Assembly: GCA_905221605.1 (NCBI GenBank)
Contig: CAJNDS010002387.1
Location: 62,001 to 126,000, forward strand
DNA from: Symbiodinium natans
Lineage: Eukaryota > Sar > Dinophyceae > Suessiales > Symbiodiniaceae
DNA: 64,000 nucleotides
Direction: 5' to 3'
This document shows positions 20,216 to 33,500 of this stretch, piece by piece. The position numbers and the translations under genes were made by a program. The notes beneath the pieces were generated by a model. That model was given only the letters and a program-made list of their open reading frames with translations, ran no database searches and was not told the origin of the DNA. Position 1 is the first letter of the stretch. The number at the start of each line of letters is the position of its first letter.

Positions 20216-20358
20216 AGCATCTTGAACCGGGCAGAACGTTGGCAAGAACACTTGCAAGGAGCTCTGAATCTCTGAGCTCTTTCTGGAGAACCCTTCCCGG
20301 ACACCGAGATCCCTCGACATCCTCCCGGAGAATCGGGACATGGTTCTGATAGCGCCCA

Positions 20359-20499
20359 CTTGGAGGTTCAGGGTACTTCTGACCTAGTTCTAAGTGTAGT
20401 TATAACCCACTTATCAGCCCCTTAAGTACCCTAACCTGGCTATAATTTGGGTTCAAAGTGCAGCTATAATTTGGTTACTAAGTACCCTGAACCTCCAAG
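20359..20499. mobile_element. MITE-like TIR element, CTTGGAGGTTCA family (complete copy)
   Basis: The left end CTTGGAGGTTCAGGGTACTT is mirrored exactly at the right end as AAGTACCCTGAACCTCCAAG, giving a 20-bp perfect terminal inverted repeat around a 141-bp body without coding capacity. This is the best-preserved copy of the family. Confidence 0.8.
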
Positions 20500-22692
20500 C
20501 ACATCAAGCTGCGGCATGGTCTCAGCAGCAGCGCCCAAAGCGGATGCACGGCGCGAGAACACAAAGAGCATGCACAGTTGTCCACTCAGCAGCGTAGAGC
20601 CCAGTCCGTCTCGTGCCCGCCCCAATCCGTAAACACTAAACCCTAAACCCTAAACCCGTAACCCGAAACCCCAAACCCTAAATTTAAGAGCCTCCGGCTC
20701 AAGCCGCCGACCCCGCTGGAGGTCGGGCGGGTTTTTTCCCAAAGGGCCCCTATGTCCTGTGCGAAACCGCCTGTGGTCCGTGAGTTTATGCGGTGTGGGT
20801 GGCCTGGCCCTCCATGGAAAAGCTGCCCGGGTACCCCCCCCTACCCCCCCCGCGTTTTGGGGGGGGTAAGGAGGGAAAGAGGGAGGTTTTCACCTCCTTT
20901 TCCCATCCAACACGCCGCCAGGGTCGGCGGACCTTAAACCCGAAACCCTAAACCCTAAACCCGAAACCCCAAACCCTAAACCCTAAACCCTAAACCCCAC
21001 TGCAGGACACTGGTGTGACCTTGACCTTTGCAGCTGACGATGAGCCCGGATCAGAGGAGGCGCTGCTTGGCGAATGCCATATCATTTGCCATCCCTCAGC
21101 CGAAAATCCTCCGGGGTGCACATGGGGCTTTATGATCTTGGGGCCTTGTTGGGTCCTTATTATCAGGGGATCCTACTATTCAGGGGCTTAAATTTTGGGG
21201 GTTTAGGGTTTAGGGTTTAGGGTTTAGGGTTTAGGGTTTAGGGTTTAGGGCCCCTATTTCGTAAACCCCCCACATGAGGGTTTTAGGGTTTAGGATTTAA
21301 GGTTTAGGGTTTAGGGTTTAGTACTGCCGTGTTGCCTAAATTATTGCCTGCGTCCCTTGCACGAGGCCGTCCCCATCGCATGGACGTTTCCCCTGAAGGA
21401 CCTGGAGATCTGGGCTTGGGCACTGGAGGCTTAGGGTGCTCGGCGGGCCAAGGGTTTGGCACCCCAAACCCTAAACCCTAAACCCTAAACCCTCAACCCT
21501 CAACCATCAACCCTAAACCCCAAACCCCAAACCCCAGACCCCAAACCCCAAACCCTAAACCCTAAACCCTAAACCCTAAACCCTAAACCCTAAACCCTAA
21601 ACCGCAGCCAGGATGTGGGACGCGTTCAGTCCTGGCTGCAACTGCGTGGCGGGGCTGAGAACCCGAGGCGGGGGAATGAGTTTGGGGTTTGGGGTTTGGA
21701 GTTTGGGGTTTGGGGTTTGAGGCTTTAGGGCTTTGTACGTAGGGTTTAGGGTTTAGGGTTTAGGGTTTAGGGTTTAGGGTTTAGGGTTTAGGGTTTAGGG
21801 TTTAGGGTTTAGGGTCGTTCTAGGGAGGAAGTAGGGCAGGATGATCGTTTGAGGGCTGTTGCTGGATGCCCAAGCCCCCGCACAAGTTCTTCCTGAAGGC
21901 AGGGAGGTTCAGGGGAGGAGGGTATGTTTAGGGTTTCGGGTTTAGGGTTTAGGGTTCAGGGTTTCGGGTTTAGGGTTTCGCATAAGGACCCCTTAAAATT
22001 CGGGGCATGTCGGGGTTTGGGTTCCACGCCGAAACCTGCGACGCCTGAGCCCTCCAGGTTTCAAGTTTCAGGTAAGGTTGAAGCTTTGGGAGATTAGGTC
22101 CTCAACCCCTAGACCCCACACCCCTAAATCCTAAACCCTAAACTCTGAAGGTTGAAAGTACTCGTAGGCAGGTTGAGGGTTTAGGTTTAGGGTTTAGGGT
22201 TTAGGGTTTAGGGTTTAGGGTTTAGGGTTTAGGGTTTAGGGTTTAGGGTGTAGGGCCCACGGAGCCCAGTTTCTGGCAGGCTCGTGCTGCCTGAGTGGCT
22301 CGCGGACTTATACGAGCCGTCCTTGAGTCAGGAGGACCTTTTCTCGGCTTCAGAATTGGGGGTTGACGATCAAAGGGTTATCGAAAGGGTGGGGGTTAGG
22401 GTTTGGGGTTAGCGTTTAGGGCTTAGGGTTTTAGGGCTTTTAGGGTTTAGGGTGTAGGGCTTAGGGTGTGTTACGATTTTAGGGTTACCTTATTGGGGTC
22501 CTTACTACAGACTATATTGGGGTCCCCTATGTTCGCAAACCCTCATGTCTAGACCTCGGACGTCGGATCATAGCGCAGAGGGGGAACCCAAACCCGGCTT
22601 GCCGGACTGAACGGGACTAGGGGCTTTCCGAAAAGTAGGCTTCGCCTGACACCCTGAACCCCAATGGCCAAAGCAAAACTCAAGTTGCAGAC

Positions 22693-22848
22693 GCCCTAAA
22701 CCCTAAACCCTAAACCCTAAACCCTAAACCCTAAACCCTAAACCCTAAACCCTAAACCCTAAACCCTAAACCCTAAACCCTAAACCCTAAACCCTAAACC
22801 CTAAACCCTAAACCCTAAACCCTAAACCCTAACCCTAAACCCTAAACC

Positions 22849-22908
<60 letters not shown>

Positions 22909-22997
22909 ACCCTAAACCCTAAACCCTAAATCCGAAACCCGAAACCCGAAACCCGAACCCTAGACCCTAGACCCTAGACCCTAGACCCTAAACCCTA
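22693..22997 (-). repeat. Compound telomere-type array with variant blocks
   Basis: About 22 CCCTAAA units are followed by successive homogeneous blocks of CCCTCAA (about ten units), CCCGAAA (three) and CCCTAGA (four). Confidence 0.93.
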
Positions 22998-23012
22998 AAG
23001 CCTAAGCCCCCC

Positions 23013-23138
23013 AAAACCCCTAAACCCTAAACCCCCCCTAGGACCCCTATAAACCCTAAACCCCCAAAACCCCTAAACCCTAAACCCTAAACCCCCCTAG
23101 GACCCCTATAAACCCTAAACCCCCAAAACCCCTAAACC
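23013..23138. repeat. Tandem duplication of a 60-70 bp array segment
   Basis: A segment with CCCCTAGGACCCCTATAAA and neighbouring CCCCCAAAACCCCTAAA units occurs twice in direct orientation. Confidence 0.75.
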
Positions 23139-24476
23139 TTAAGGACTTCAAGAGCTCTTGGAGCCTCGTTAGGGTTCCAGGGTTTGGGTTCTGGGGTTCT
23201 AGGGTTTTGGTGTTGGCATAGAATGAAACGCTATAAGGCCCAGCCCGCTTGGGGGGTACAAGGAGGGGACCCTTAACCCTATTCCCTTAATAGCCCATAT
23301 ATAACCCCGTAAAAACCTTGCAAGGGTCCCTATGTATTTAGATAGTTCCTAAATAACCCCTAAGGCCCCTTATAAGGGCCATGTGATGTCAATTTAGGAG
23401 CCGCCACCGGAGCCTTCATTTTTCCAGGAGGCGGTCTCTGAGGACCCGAGATGCCCAAGCCCGAAACCCTAAACCCGCAAACCGCCCCAACCCCTAAACC
23501 CTAAACCCTAAACCCTAAACCCTTCAACCCTAAACCCCAAAGCCCTTAAACCCCTGAACCCTGAGCCCTCAACCCGTGAAGCCCTCAATCCCAAGCAGCG
23601 GGGGGGGGGGGGGTTTGGACTAGCGTTTCAGTTTCAGAGGCTTATTCGGAGGCTGCTTCTTCGATGCACGTTCCCCACTTGCTTCTGGGGACCCTAAACC
23701 CTAAACCCTAGACCCCTAGACCCCTAAACAGCACGCACAGGCACGATGCCGACCACCAGTGCCTGCTGGTCGTACGCAGGGGCGAGTGGACTTGTGTTCC
23801 GAGTGCACCAAAAAAAAGTGGTCGCGAGCTCGCAATGAAGGTGCCCCCGGTGCAAGCAACGAAGATGTCACCATGGGATCGCACTTGGGCCTGTGCTGTT
23901 TTACTGTGGACTGCCCTTGGTGTGCGACGGCCTTGCGCGTGAATCCCTGCTGGACTGCGCCCTCGCTTCATGCGTCCACCTGCAGGAGGTCCTGGGACTT
24001 GAGAACATGGCACCTGTCTCATGCATCGTTGCGCGGCAAGGCGACACCTGGAGCTGCGGGCATCGCATCGTACTTACTGCTCACTTTCTGTTCCATCCCT
24101 AAACCCAAAACCCTAAACCCTAAACCCTAAGCCCTAAACCCTAAAACCTGAACCCTGAACCCTAAACCCCCTAAACCCTAACTAAGATTGCAAAGGCACT
24201 GCTAGGCCGCTTTCGAGTTTAGGGCCTCGGATGTAGCTGTCGAAAGGACCACAGCCCGAAACCCCCGAAGCCTTTAGGATTTTAGGGTTTAGGATTTAGG
24301 GTTTAGGATGCAGGGTCTAGGTTTAGGGTTGAGGGATTAGGGTTTCGGGTTTCGGGTTTAGGGTTTAGGGGCTCAAGGGGCTCGGGGTGTAGGGTTTAGG
24401 GTTTAGGGTTTAGGGTTGAGGGTTTAGGGTTTAGGGTTTAGGGTTTAGGGGTTTGTGGCTTCAGGGTGAGTGGGGG

Positions 24477-24524
24477 GCGCGCTCTGCCCAGGAGCTCTTG
24501 CCGTACCAGCGTGCCGGCATCGAG
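24477..24524 (+). CDS. Helicase exon: Q-motif-like start of ATPase
   Basis: Encodes QELLPYQRAGIE, the segment that comes directly before Walker A in SMARCAL1-type enzymes (L-P-Y-Q-R-x-G). The left border is uncertain. Confidence 0.7.
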
Positions 24525-27500
24525 CCGCGCGGCTGCCTCCTTTGCTTAACTACCCTAAACCTTAAACCCTAAACCCTAAACCCTAAACCCTAAACCCTAA
24601 ACCCTAAACCCTAAACCCTAAACCCTAAACCCTAAACCCTAAACCCTAAACCCTAAACCCTAAACCCTAAACCCTAAACCCTAAGCCCTAAGCCCTAAAC
24701 GCAAGCCCCAGAACACAAGGGCAACATGAAAGCCTGACGCCCTCTAGATGCGGGGGCTTGGGAAGAACCGATTCGAGCGGCCTCTGCAGCAAAGCAGGCA
24801 GTTTAGGGATTTCAATCAGAATGTCAGTTTGTTTGCAGTTCCATTGTAGTTGCAGTAGTTATACAGGGGTTTTGCAGAAGAGAATGGTGCCTGGTTACTT
24901 AGAGTTTAGGCTCCCGTATGAGATCCGCAACGCTAGTGCCCGAAACCTTAAAACCCTAACAACTCCAAACTCTCGGTGCAAACCATCAAAGCACCGAGTC
25001 AACTGGGGCCGATGGTGGACACTAAGCCTAGACCCTATAGAACCTGAACCCTAAACCCTCTACCCTGAACCCTAGATCCTAGACTCCGAACCCTAACCCT
25101 TAACCCTAAACCCTTAACCCTAAACCCTAAACCCTTAACCTAAGTCGAGGAAATTTTCAATATTATCCCAACCATGAACTAGAAAGCCTAAACCCTAAAC
25201 CCCAAACCCTTAACCCCAAACCCCAAACCCTGAACCCTAAGCCCTAAACCCTGAACCTCTTCACCTCCTGCCTCTGCAGGTTCGGCGTCCGGCGGCGGGG
25301 CCGACTCCTACTGGCTGACGACATGGGCTTGGGGAAAACGGCCACTCGTCACTGCAGATACGGGTGGGGATAGGGTAATCCCTGCTTGGAGGAGGGTTTA
25401 GGGTTTAGGGTTTCTGGGGTTGGGATTCAGGGCTTGGGGCCTTGGGGTTTGGGAGTGACTTGGTAAGCAGTCATGAAGCAGGGTTTTTGAGATGGCATAA
25501 CCCACGATAACCCCGATATGGGTCCCTTTCGGGTACTTGGTAACCTGGTAGAACTTGGTGGCCCAGTGGTTCCTGCGCTGATCGGGCGCAGGGTTTAGGG
25601 TTTGGGTTTAGGGAACCCTGAACCTTAAGCCCTAAGCATCCATTTTGCAAGAAAACAGGCATTTTGGGTCAAGAAAGAGAGTTGGTCAGTTCTTGAGGTT
25701 TTCCCTCGTTCTCGATTCAACCCTAAACGAAAACCCTGAAGCATATAAACTTAAGCAAAGGATACCATGCTATAAAGTGGCCGTCATGTGGCGTTCCGGA
25801 GGCCCCTTGAATAGATTCTCCCAACCTCCAGAGGGTGTAAAACCCAGGTGCAAGCCATCGGCATCCTCCGTCAGTTCCAGGGTCGGGACCCTGTTCTGGT
25901 GGTGGCGCCAAGCTCCCTGCGCGGCGCAGCTCGCCCTGGGTTTGGGGTTTACGGTTTGGGGTTTGGGGTTTAGGGTTTGGGGTTTCGGGTTTTGGGTTTA
26001 GGGTTTCGGGGGAGATGGAGGTTTTCCTGCTAGACTAGACTTAGTAGCTGGGTCGGCAAGCTTCAAGACCTGTTTGCTCCGTGCTTAGGATCATGGTTGG
26101 CTGAGAAGGTCACCCTAAATCCCGGGCCCTCAACCCTATGTTCGGGCCGAGGAAGTCAGCAACCAAGGGGGAGTGCTAGAGGTCCCACGGTCCAAACCAA
26201 GAGTTCCTTCATCCTTCCGCGCCCTACCATCCCAAAGGTTAAACTTGTGAAGTGGGGGTGAGAAGTGCCATTAACACATAGCAACCATGAGGTTTCGGAA
26301 TCTCCCTACTGACAACCTGAGCAAGAAGTACCCATGAACCTCCAAGTGCTCCAGGCTGGGCCCGAAGTGGGCGTTTCCGAAAATGGGCTGTCTTTTCGGT
26401 GGTCCCTATGGTAAGGGTTAAAGCATGTTGGGGGGGGGGGGGGGGGGTATACTACGCGGAACCCGATTATGGGAAAAGCCCAGATGAACCCTAACCTAAC
26501 CCCTATACCCTATACCCTATACCCTATACCCTAAACCCTAAGCCCTAGACCCTAGACCCTAGACCCTAGACCCTAGACCCTAGACCCTAAACCCTAAACC
26601 CTAAACCCTAAACCCTAAACCCTAAACAGCCCCAAGGTGTGGCTGGAGCAACTTCGGCGATGGGGCGGCGTGGACCCGGCCAAGGTCCCTCATAATCCCT
26701 CAACCCTAAGCCCCCTCAACGGTTTAGGGTTTAGGGTTTAGGGTTTAGGGTTTAGGGTTTAGGGAACCCCTAAACCCCTAAACTCCTAAAGCGCCACTGT
26801 CCACAGAGCCCAGACATTGCAAAGCCGTGCGTTCTCTCAAAAACACAACCTCCAACCTCCGATAGGGTTGAGGGTTCAGGGTCTAGGGTTTAGGGTTCAG
26901 GGTTCAGGGTTCAGGGTTTAGGGTTTAGGGTGGAGGAGCGCTGGGCGAATTTTCGTAAGGGTCTTGCATAAGGCAGGCAGGGGCACATTTAGGCGTCGAC
27001 TAGGGCTGGCAAGGCCCCAATATAGGGGTCGGAAGAATTACAAACAACATTCCCCTATGGTCCCTTTGTTGTATGATACCCCCAGAACGCTGTTCTAATT
27101 CTAATTATTACGGCCCCCTATAGTACCTGTCTTTTGTAGCCCGACCTTCTCGTCGCGGGCGGCCCTAAACCTTAAAACGCCTCAACCCTAAACTCCTGAA
27201 CCCTGAACCCAAACCCGAAACCCTAGCGGCCCGAGCGTCACTGCGATTTGGCCGACAGGGCTCCCGTACGTTAGGAGCCATGAGCTTTTGCGCAGCAAGC
27301 CAAGCACGAAACCGGTGTTTGCCGGCCCGTGAAACCCTGAACTGTAAGCCCTTGTTTCAACCCTCAACCTTCAACCCTCAACCCTCACCCTCAACCCGCA
27401 ACCCTCAACCCGCAACCCGCAACCCACAACCCTCAACCCTCAACAGACAAGAAGAGTCCGATTGCAGAGGTGCAGGTCATTTACTCTGGCAGCACGCCTC

Positions 27501-30500
27501 TGGACCCAGAGGCAGAATGCGTGGTGGTGTCTTACGCGCTGCTGGCCATGCTTCCCGGCCTACTACAGGTGTTTCTGTTAGGGTTTAGGGTTTAGGGGTT
27601 GAGGTTCAAGGTTTAGGGTTTAGGGTTTAGGGCTTAGGGTTTAGGGTTTAGGGTTTAGGGTTTAGGGTTTAGGGTTTAGGGTTTAGGGGACTTGTCCTAA
27701 GCTTGAGTGCCTCTGACTCCGCAGACCATCTTGTTCAAAGGTGACAGCCATCACCCCCCCCTCGTTTGCATTTGGCCACCTCTCATCTTCACAGGGTGAC
27801 ATAGTTTAGGGTTTAAGGTTCGGGGTTTAGGGTTTAGGGTTTAGGGTTTTAGGGTTTAGGGTTTAGGGTTTAGGCTACACCGTAAACCTGCTTGTGGGTT
27901 TGCTCAAGTCTGCTTTGTCAGGCAATCCTTCTAAACTGCTACTGTTGGCTATAGGGACTTCACACACACTGCGACGATGGCCGGGGTCTTGGAGTACATC
28001 TTTGAAATACGGAAGCGCAACAGCAGCCTCGGCGTTGAGCTGCTTGGGGGGGTGACGCACTTCTTCGGAAACATATTCAACCTCGTCGCCACAGCCACGG
28101 TCCTGAACGTTGGAGGCCTACCGCTGGCTGATGGGATCATCGGTGGAGCTTGGGCCGGCTGTCTGAGCTGCGTGCTTGTGGGGCTCATGAGCAACTTGCC
28201 CATCACTGCATCGGCCGGCGCGGGTCCGAACCTGGTGGTGGCATATACTCTGGCCTTGTCTCAGGGCAGGGGTGGGCTTGGGAGCTACGACGCCGCGCTC
28301 ACGTGCTGCATGGCAGCTGGTGTCATCATCATGGTCTTGCCAGCCACGGGTACCATCTCATTCATCACCGACTTGGTGCCAAACTCACTGAAGCTCTCCA
28401 TCTGCGTGGGCATCGGCTTGCTCTGTTCTTTCGTCGGCCTACAGCAGGTTGGCATGGTTGTGAGAAGCTAGGATGCCCAGCAGTGCCCTTATTCCCTTTT
28501 TTGGGGGTTTAGGTTCCCTTATAAACCCCTTTAAGCAAAAAAGGGCACCCTTTTTAAGCCTAGGTTACTGGGCAGCCTAGGAAGCGACGAGGGGCTCGTT
28601 GGTGCTGGCAATGTCCGAGATCCCCAGGTTTTGCTGACGCTCGCCGGATTGGTGCTGCTCGCGCTGCTGAACTCACGTCGCGTGAAGGGTGCCATCTTCC
28701 TGACGATGGTGGCCCTTGTTGTAGAGTAGGTAACCTTTAATAACCTTTTTGGGGTAGTAGAATCCCCTTTTAATCCCTAAGGTTAACCTTTAGTTCCCTC
28801 TAGGTACTGGACAGCTGAGGTGGCGCTCACCGTCTTCGATTGGACTTTTCTTCGCGGCTGGCCTGCGATGACCGTCTCCCCACGGCGCCTCCCAAGCCTA
28901 CATTCTCCAACAGCGCCTCGGGGACCCAGAGTTCGGCCCTTGTTCCCGGTTTTTTTTAAAGGGGCTTCAGGCTCCCTTATCTTCAGAAGCCCAAAAGGGG
29001 CACCCTTTTTGCTCCTAAGCTACACCCGAAACCCGAAACCCTAAACCCGAAACCCTAAACCCTAAACCCTAAGCCCTAAACCCTAAACCCTAAACCCTAA
29101 ACCCTAAGCCCTAAGCCCTAAACCCTAAACCCCCCCAAGGTGGGCATCTTGAGCCAGAGCCACTTCTGGATGGAGGCCATCAGCTTGGTGCTGATGCTCG
29201 TCTTCGCTGCTTGGTGGCCCCAGTGGTACCCTTTACCCCTTTTTCTGGGGGGGTTCTGGTTTAGGGTTTAGGGTTTATGGTTTAGGGTTTAGGGTTTAGG
29301 GTTTAGGGTTTAGGGGTTTAGGGTTTAGGGTTTAGGGTTAGCTGGGCTGCCAAGGATGCGATGGGCCTCCTCTTTGGTCTGGCCAAGCTGGCTGGGCAGG
29401 TCAATGAGGCTTGGCAGCCCAGTCACCCCCCCTTTTTTTGGCCCTTTTCTTGGTTCAAGGATCCCTTGTAAAGTAACCAACCCCCCAAAAAAGGGCATCA
29501 TTATTATGAGCAAAATATCTTGGTTCAAGGTTCCCTTGTAAAGTAACCAACCTCCAACAAACGGTATCATTATTAGAATAAGGTTGCTGGGCTACCAAGG
29601 AGGTGACGGGGTCGGTGAAGGGTGGCAACGGCATGTTCATGGCGCTGGGTTTGGGCACCGTCCTTGCGGCTGCCTGCGGGGTGTCGCCGATGGTCATCAA
29701 CCCTCCATCTGCTGCCGCCATCATGGACGGTGCAAAGACCGGGCTGAGCACGTGCATCAGTGGCATCTTTGTCATAGCTTAGTTGGGTAACATTTTACAC
29801 TTGTAAAGGTACTTGAACCCAATAACGAATAACAAATTAGATTTTTAATATTATCCCAACCATGAACTAGGTATCCTCTTTCTGGTCCTTGGCCTGCCTC
29901 TTGCATCCACGTTGTCAGCCATGCCGCCTTGCACCTCTGCTTTCGTGCTTGTCTATGTGGGCTGTGGCATGGCCGCGGAGGCGGCGCACATCAACTGGGA
30001 CGACCCCATTGACGCTTTGCCTGCATTCCTCTGCATCATCTGCCAGCCGTTCTTGTTCTCGATCGCCGACGGGATCTACGTGGGGCTCGCCATGTCTTTC
30101 ATGCTCTCCTTGCTCCTATATCCCCCTTGAGAACTTATTTTTACTTTTCTATATAAAAACCCAGGAGGATATTAAACATATTGTTTTATTAAGGTTCTAA
30201 GGGGAGTCTAGGCTCTCCGGCCGCATCTTCAAGCGAAGGGGTGAACCCACGCCCCTCGACGGCGATCTCCTTGACACCCGGCCCGGGCAGGCGCCCCTTC
30301 TGTCTGAGAAGACCGTCCGCCCTACTTTGTCTTCCGCCTCCTCGCTGCACGAGTGCAAGGGCTTTGCAAGACCCTTGACCTACTACTACTTCTTAGCCCC
30401 GACGCCGCAAGATCGGGGAAGCGATCCCTTCATGTGTGGCGTGAAGAGTGCCGAGTTCTAAAGGCTTAAAAAAGCTGGCCAGCAGGTGTTGGATGTAATG

Positions 30501-33500
30501 TGTGCATCAACAGCATCTACGTGCAGAGTGCGAGATCGTTAGATAAGTCCTGCTCGATTGTATTCTGTTTTACTTGTAGATAAGTATTCTATTTGGTCAA
30601 AGATTGCTCATCAACCAAGATGCCACTTCCTGATCCATGCGCGGGCCACAAGGGGGGGGTCTTTGGTTTTTGTGTTACACCTTTTCTCCCGAATCGCACC
30701 AAGTGCTTGAAACCCTAAACCCTTGACACTCTAAACGCCCTAAGCACCCAAAACAGCTTTGCGCCTGGCTTTATACCGTTATACCTACCCTAAACACTAA
30801 ACCCTAAACCCGAAACCCTAAACCTTAAGCCCTAAACCCGAAACCCGAAACCCGAAACCCTCAAGTCCGATGCTTTTGGTAATTCTTGAGCCTGAGAGCC
30901 CCCCCTTAGGCCTCAAAGACCTTCAGGCTTTTGAAGCCCCCCATAATGGTTTCGGGGATGATGTTATATATAGTATAATAGTATATGAATACATACATAT
31001 ACATATATGTATATATATATAATATGTATGTACCCTAAGCCCCAAAGCAGAAGCCTGCAAAAAAGGGGGGTGAGTGGCTTGAGGCAGAGGAGCCTCTTGC
31101 GCGACGCGCGGGGCCGTAACTACAAGCTGGTCGTCTGCGACGAGCGCCGCGGTCGAGGGGTCTCGATTTGGTTTCAGGGCTCCAGAAACCCTAAAGACCC
31201 TAAAGACCCTAAAGACCCTAAAGACCCCCAACGCCCGGCACATAAGCCCTATCAGCCCTTTAGTCCCGAAAGCCCTACCCCTAGAACCGTTAAGCCACAC
31301 TCGTACAACAAATCCCTTTAACCCTATCAAGCTTACAAACCCTGCAAGTCCTAAACCCTAAGCCCCACACCCCACACCCCAAGCCCCAAACCCCAAACCC
31401 CAAACCCCAAACCCTAAACCCTAAATCCTAAATCCTACGCCCCAAACCCTAAACTCTAAACCCTAGCCGCTGAGGTGCCACTACGTCAAGAATCCCGAGG
31501 CGAAGCGATCGCGCGCCGTGTATGCCGTTGCGCAGGCAAGGATCATGTGCTCCGTGCTTACAATTCGGGTTTAGGGTTTAGGGTTTAGGGCTTAGGGCTT
31601 AGGGACTAGGGCTTCTATTCTGGGGCCCTTGGAGGACCAGGGGGCTTACAATTAGGGTTTAGGGTTTAGGGTTTAGGGTCAGGGCTTATTGGCCTTAGTG
31701 CTTAGGGCTTGGAAGGATCATGGTCACTCATAAGTAATAGAAGTAGGGCAAAAGTAGTTGCAAAACGTTCTAGCCTTGCTGAGGAGACTTACAACCCTGC
31801 TTATAAGTGCCCATGAACCTCCAAGTAGGGATCCTTCGGTTCAGGGTTTAGGGTTTAGGGTTTAGGGTTTAGGGTTTAGGGTTTAGGGTTTAGGGTTTAG
31901 GGTTTAGGGTTTAGGGTTTCGTTTAGGCTCAGCCGAGCTTGTACCCCGTATAACCTACATATTTCGCAGTTTTATCGGTTCTTCAAACACACCCCAGTTC
32001 CTAAGCCCTATACCCTATACCCTAAACCCTAAACCCTAAACCCTAAACCCTGGCTACCACAAAGCCATAAACCCTAAACTCTGAACCCGAAACCATAAAC
32101 CCTAAACGGCAACTTCATTTGCCAGGAGGGGAGTCCTTTACTATAAGAGCAATAGGCCTCTTAGCCTGATTGATTGTGCTTATAACCCAATCCACAGCCC
32201 CAATAACTCTACTTCTATCTCTGGGGCCCCTACTTGACAAGTGCCTCCACAGCTCTCAAGCCCAAACCCCAAACCCCAAACCCCAAACCCCAAACCCTAA
32301 ACCCTAAAGCCCCCCCGGATGGCAGGCTGCGACCTACCTGATCCTCATCAGCGGGACGCCCGTTCTCAACAGCGCGATGGAGTTGCCACTCCATCTTCAG
32401 AGCCCCCCAAAAAGGGTTTAGGGTTTAGGGTTTTGAGTTCAGTGTCTGTGGGGCCTAGGCTTCCCTCACTAGCAGCCTCCCTGAACTCTAAAGCCCCAAA
32501 GCCCTAAGAGTTTAGGGCGCAGGGTTTCAAGTTTCGACTTCACCCAACGCTGCTATGGGGGGGGGGGGGGGGGGGCTGCGTGTCGGAGGGTTTGGCGGTT
32601 AGGGCGCTGGCACCCCCCAAAGTTCTCCAGGGGCGCATTCGAGGCTTGTTCGCACGTGGTTACTTGGGAGGTCATGGGTACCCTAAACCCTAAACCCTAA
32701 ACCCTAAACCCTGAACCGTAAACCCTAAACCCAGAACTCTTAACCGGGGCTATGATAAGTAGAGTAGTTCGAGCCACAACTGGTTGTAACCTTACTCAGG
32801 GTACTGCGAACCCTTCCAAGCAGTTCTCTGGCTGATGATCCATGCGGCGCCCGCTCAGAGTCTAGGCTTCTCAGGGCTTAGTCTTTAGGGTTACGGCCGC
32901 GTCTACACCTCAGGCAACAGTAAATAACCTCAAATGTGTTGGCTGCTAGACCCCTCGAACCTCAACCCACTGAAGCCAAGATCACCACATGGTTCGTTCG
33001 CACTCTGCACCCTAAACACTAACCCTAAACCTCTATGGCATACGTAGGATATGAGATGTTGGGCAAGGTCATAAACCATGGGTTTGTTCGCACCCCAACC
33101 CCAAACCCTAAACCCTCAACCCTAAACTACTACAAGGCTACAGTACATATGTGGGTTGCTTTATCGCCGTGCGTGATGTGCTTGAAATGTGCAAAATGGT
33201 AACCAACGGCCCGAAACAGAAGAGCTCGACGTTCGGACATTGCGACAGGAAGGCTTTTCGCAAGTTCGCCAGCTACTCCGGGGTTTAGGGCATTAGGGTG
33301 TAGGGTAATTATCGGCTAGGGCCCCACCGGGGTGCTTGGGTGTTTAGGTTCTAGTTTAGATTTTAGGGCTAAACCCTAAACCCTACATCAACCAGGGGTT
33401 TCTGAAACGGTGGGTTCCTTATGGGGGTGATTATTATCAAGCAATCCTACTCCTGCTGGTCCTACTGCTTGCGGGTCTATTTTAGGGGTCCCGTATTTTC

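Larger units (their letters stand above)
20500..24476. other. Array-rich region with weak exon-like islands
   Basis: No recognised gene. Unique islands at about 21000-21130, 21340-21440, 21605-21675, 22260-22380 and 23750-24080 have short open frames without recognisable motifs. The island at 22281-22380 reads LVLPEWLADLYEPSLSQED in one frame, which looks coding. The one at 23759-24100 has an open frame with LENMAPVSCIVARQGDTW. Either could be an upstream exon of the helicase gene, but I cannot align them with its family. Confidence 0.45.

Noticed and set aside
19982-20359. 125-codon minus-strand frame opposite the ubiquitin-like gene
   Set aside because: The plus strand encodes a clear ubiquitin fold, while the minus frame has no domain features.
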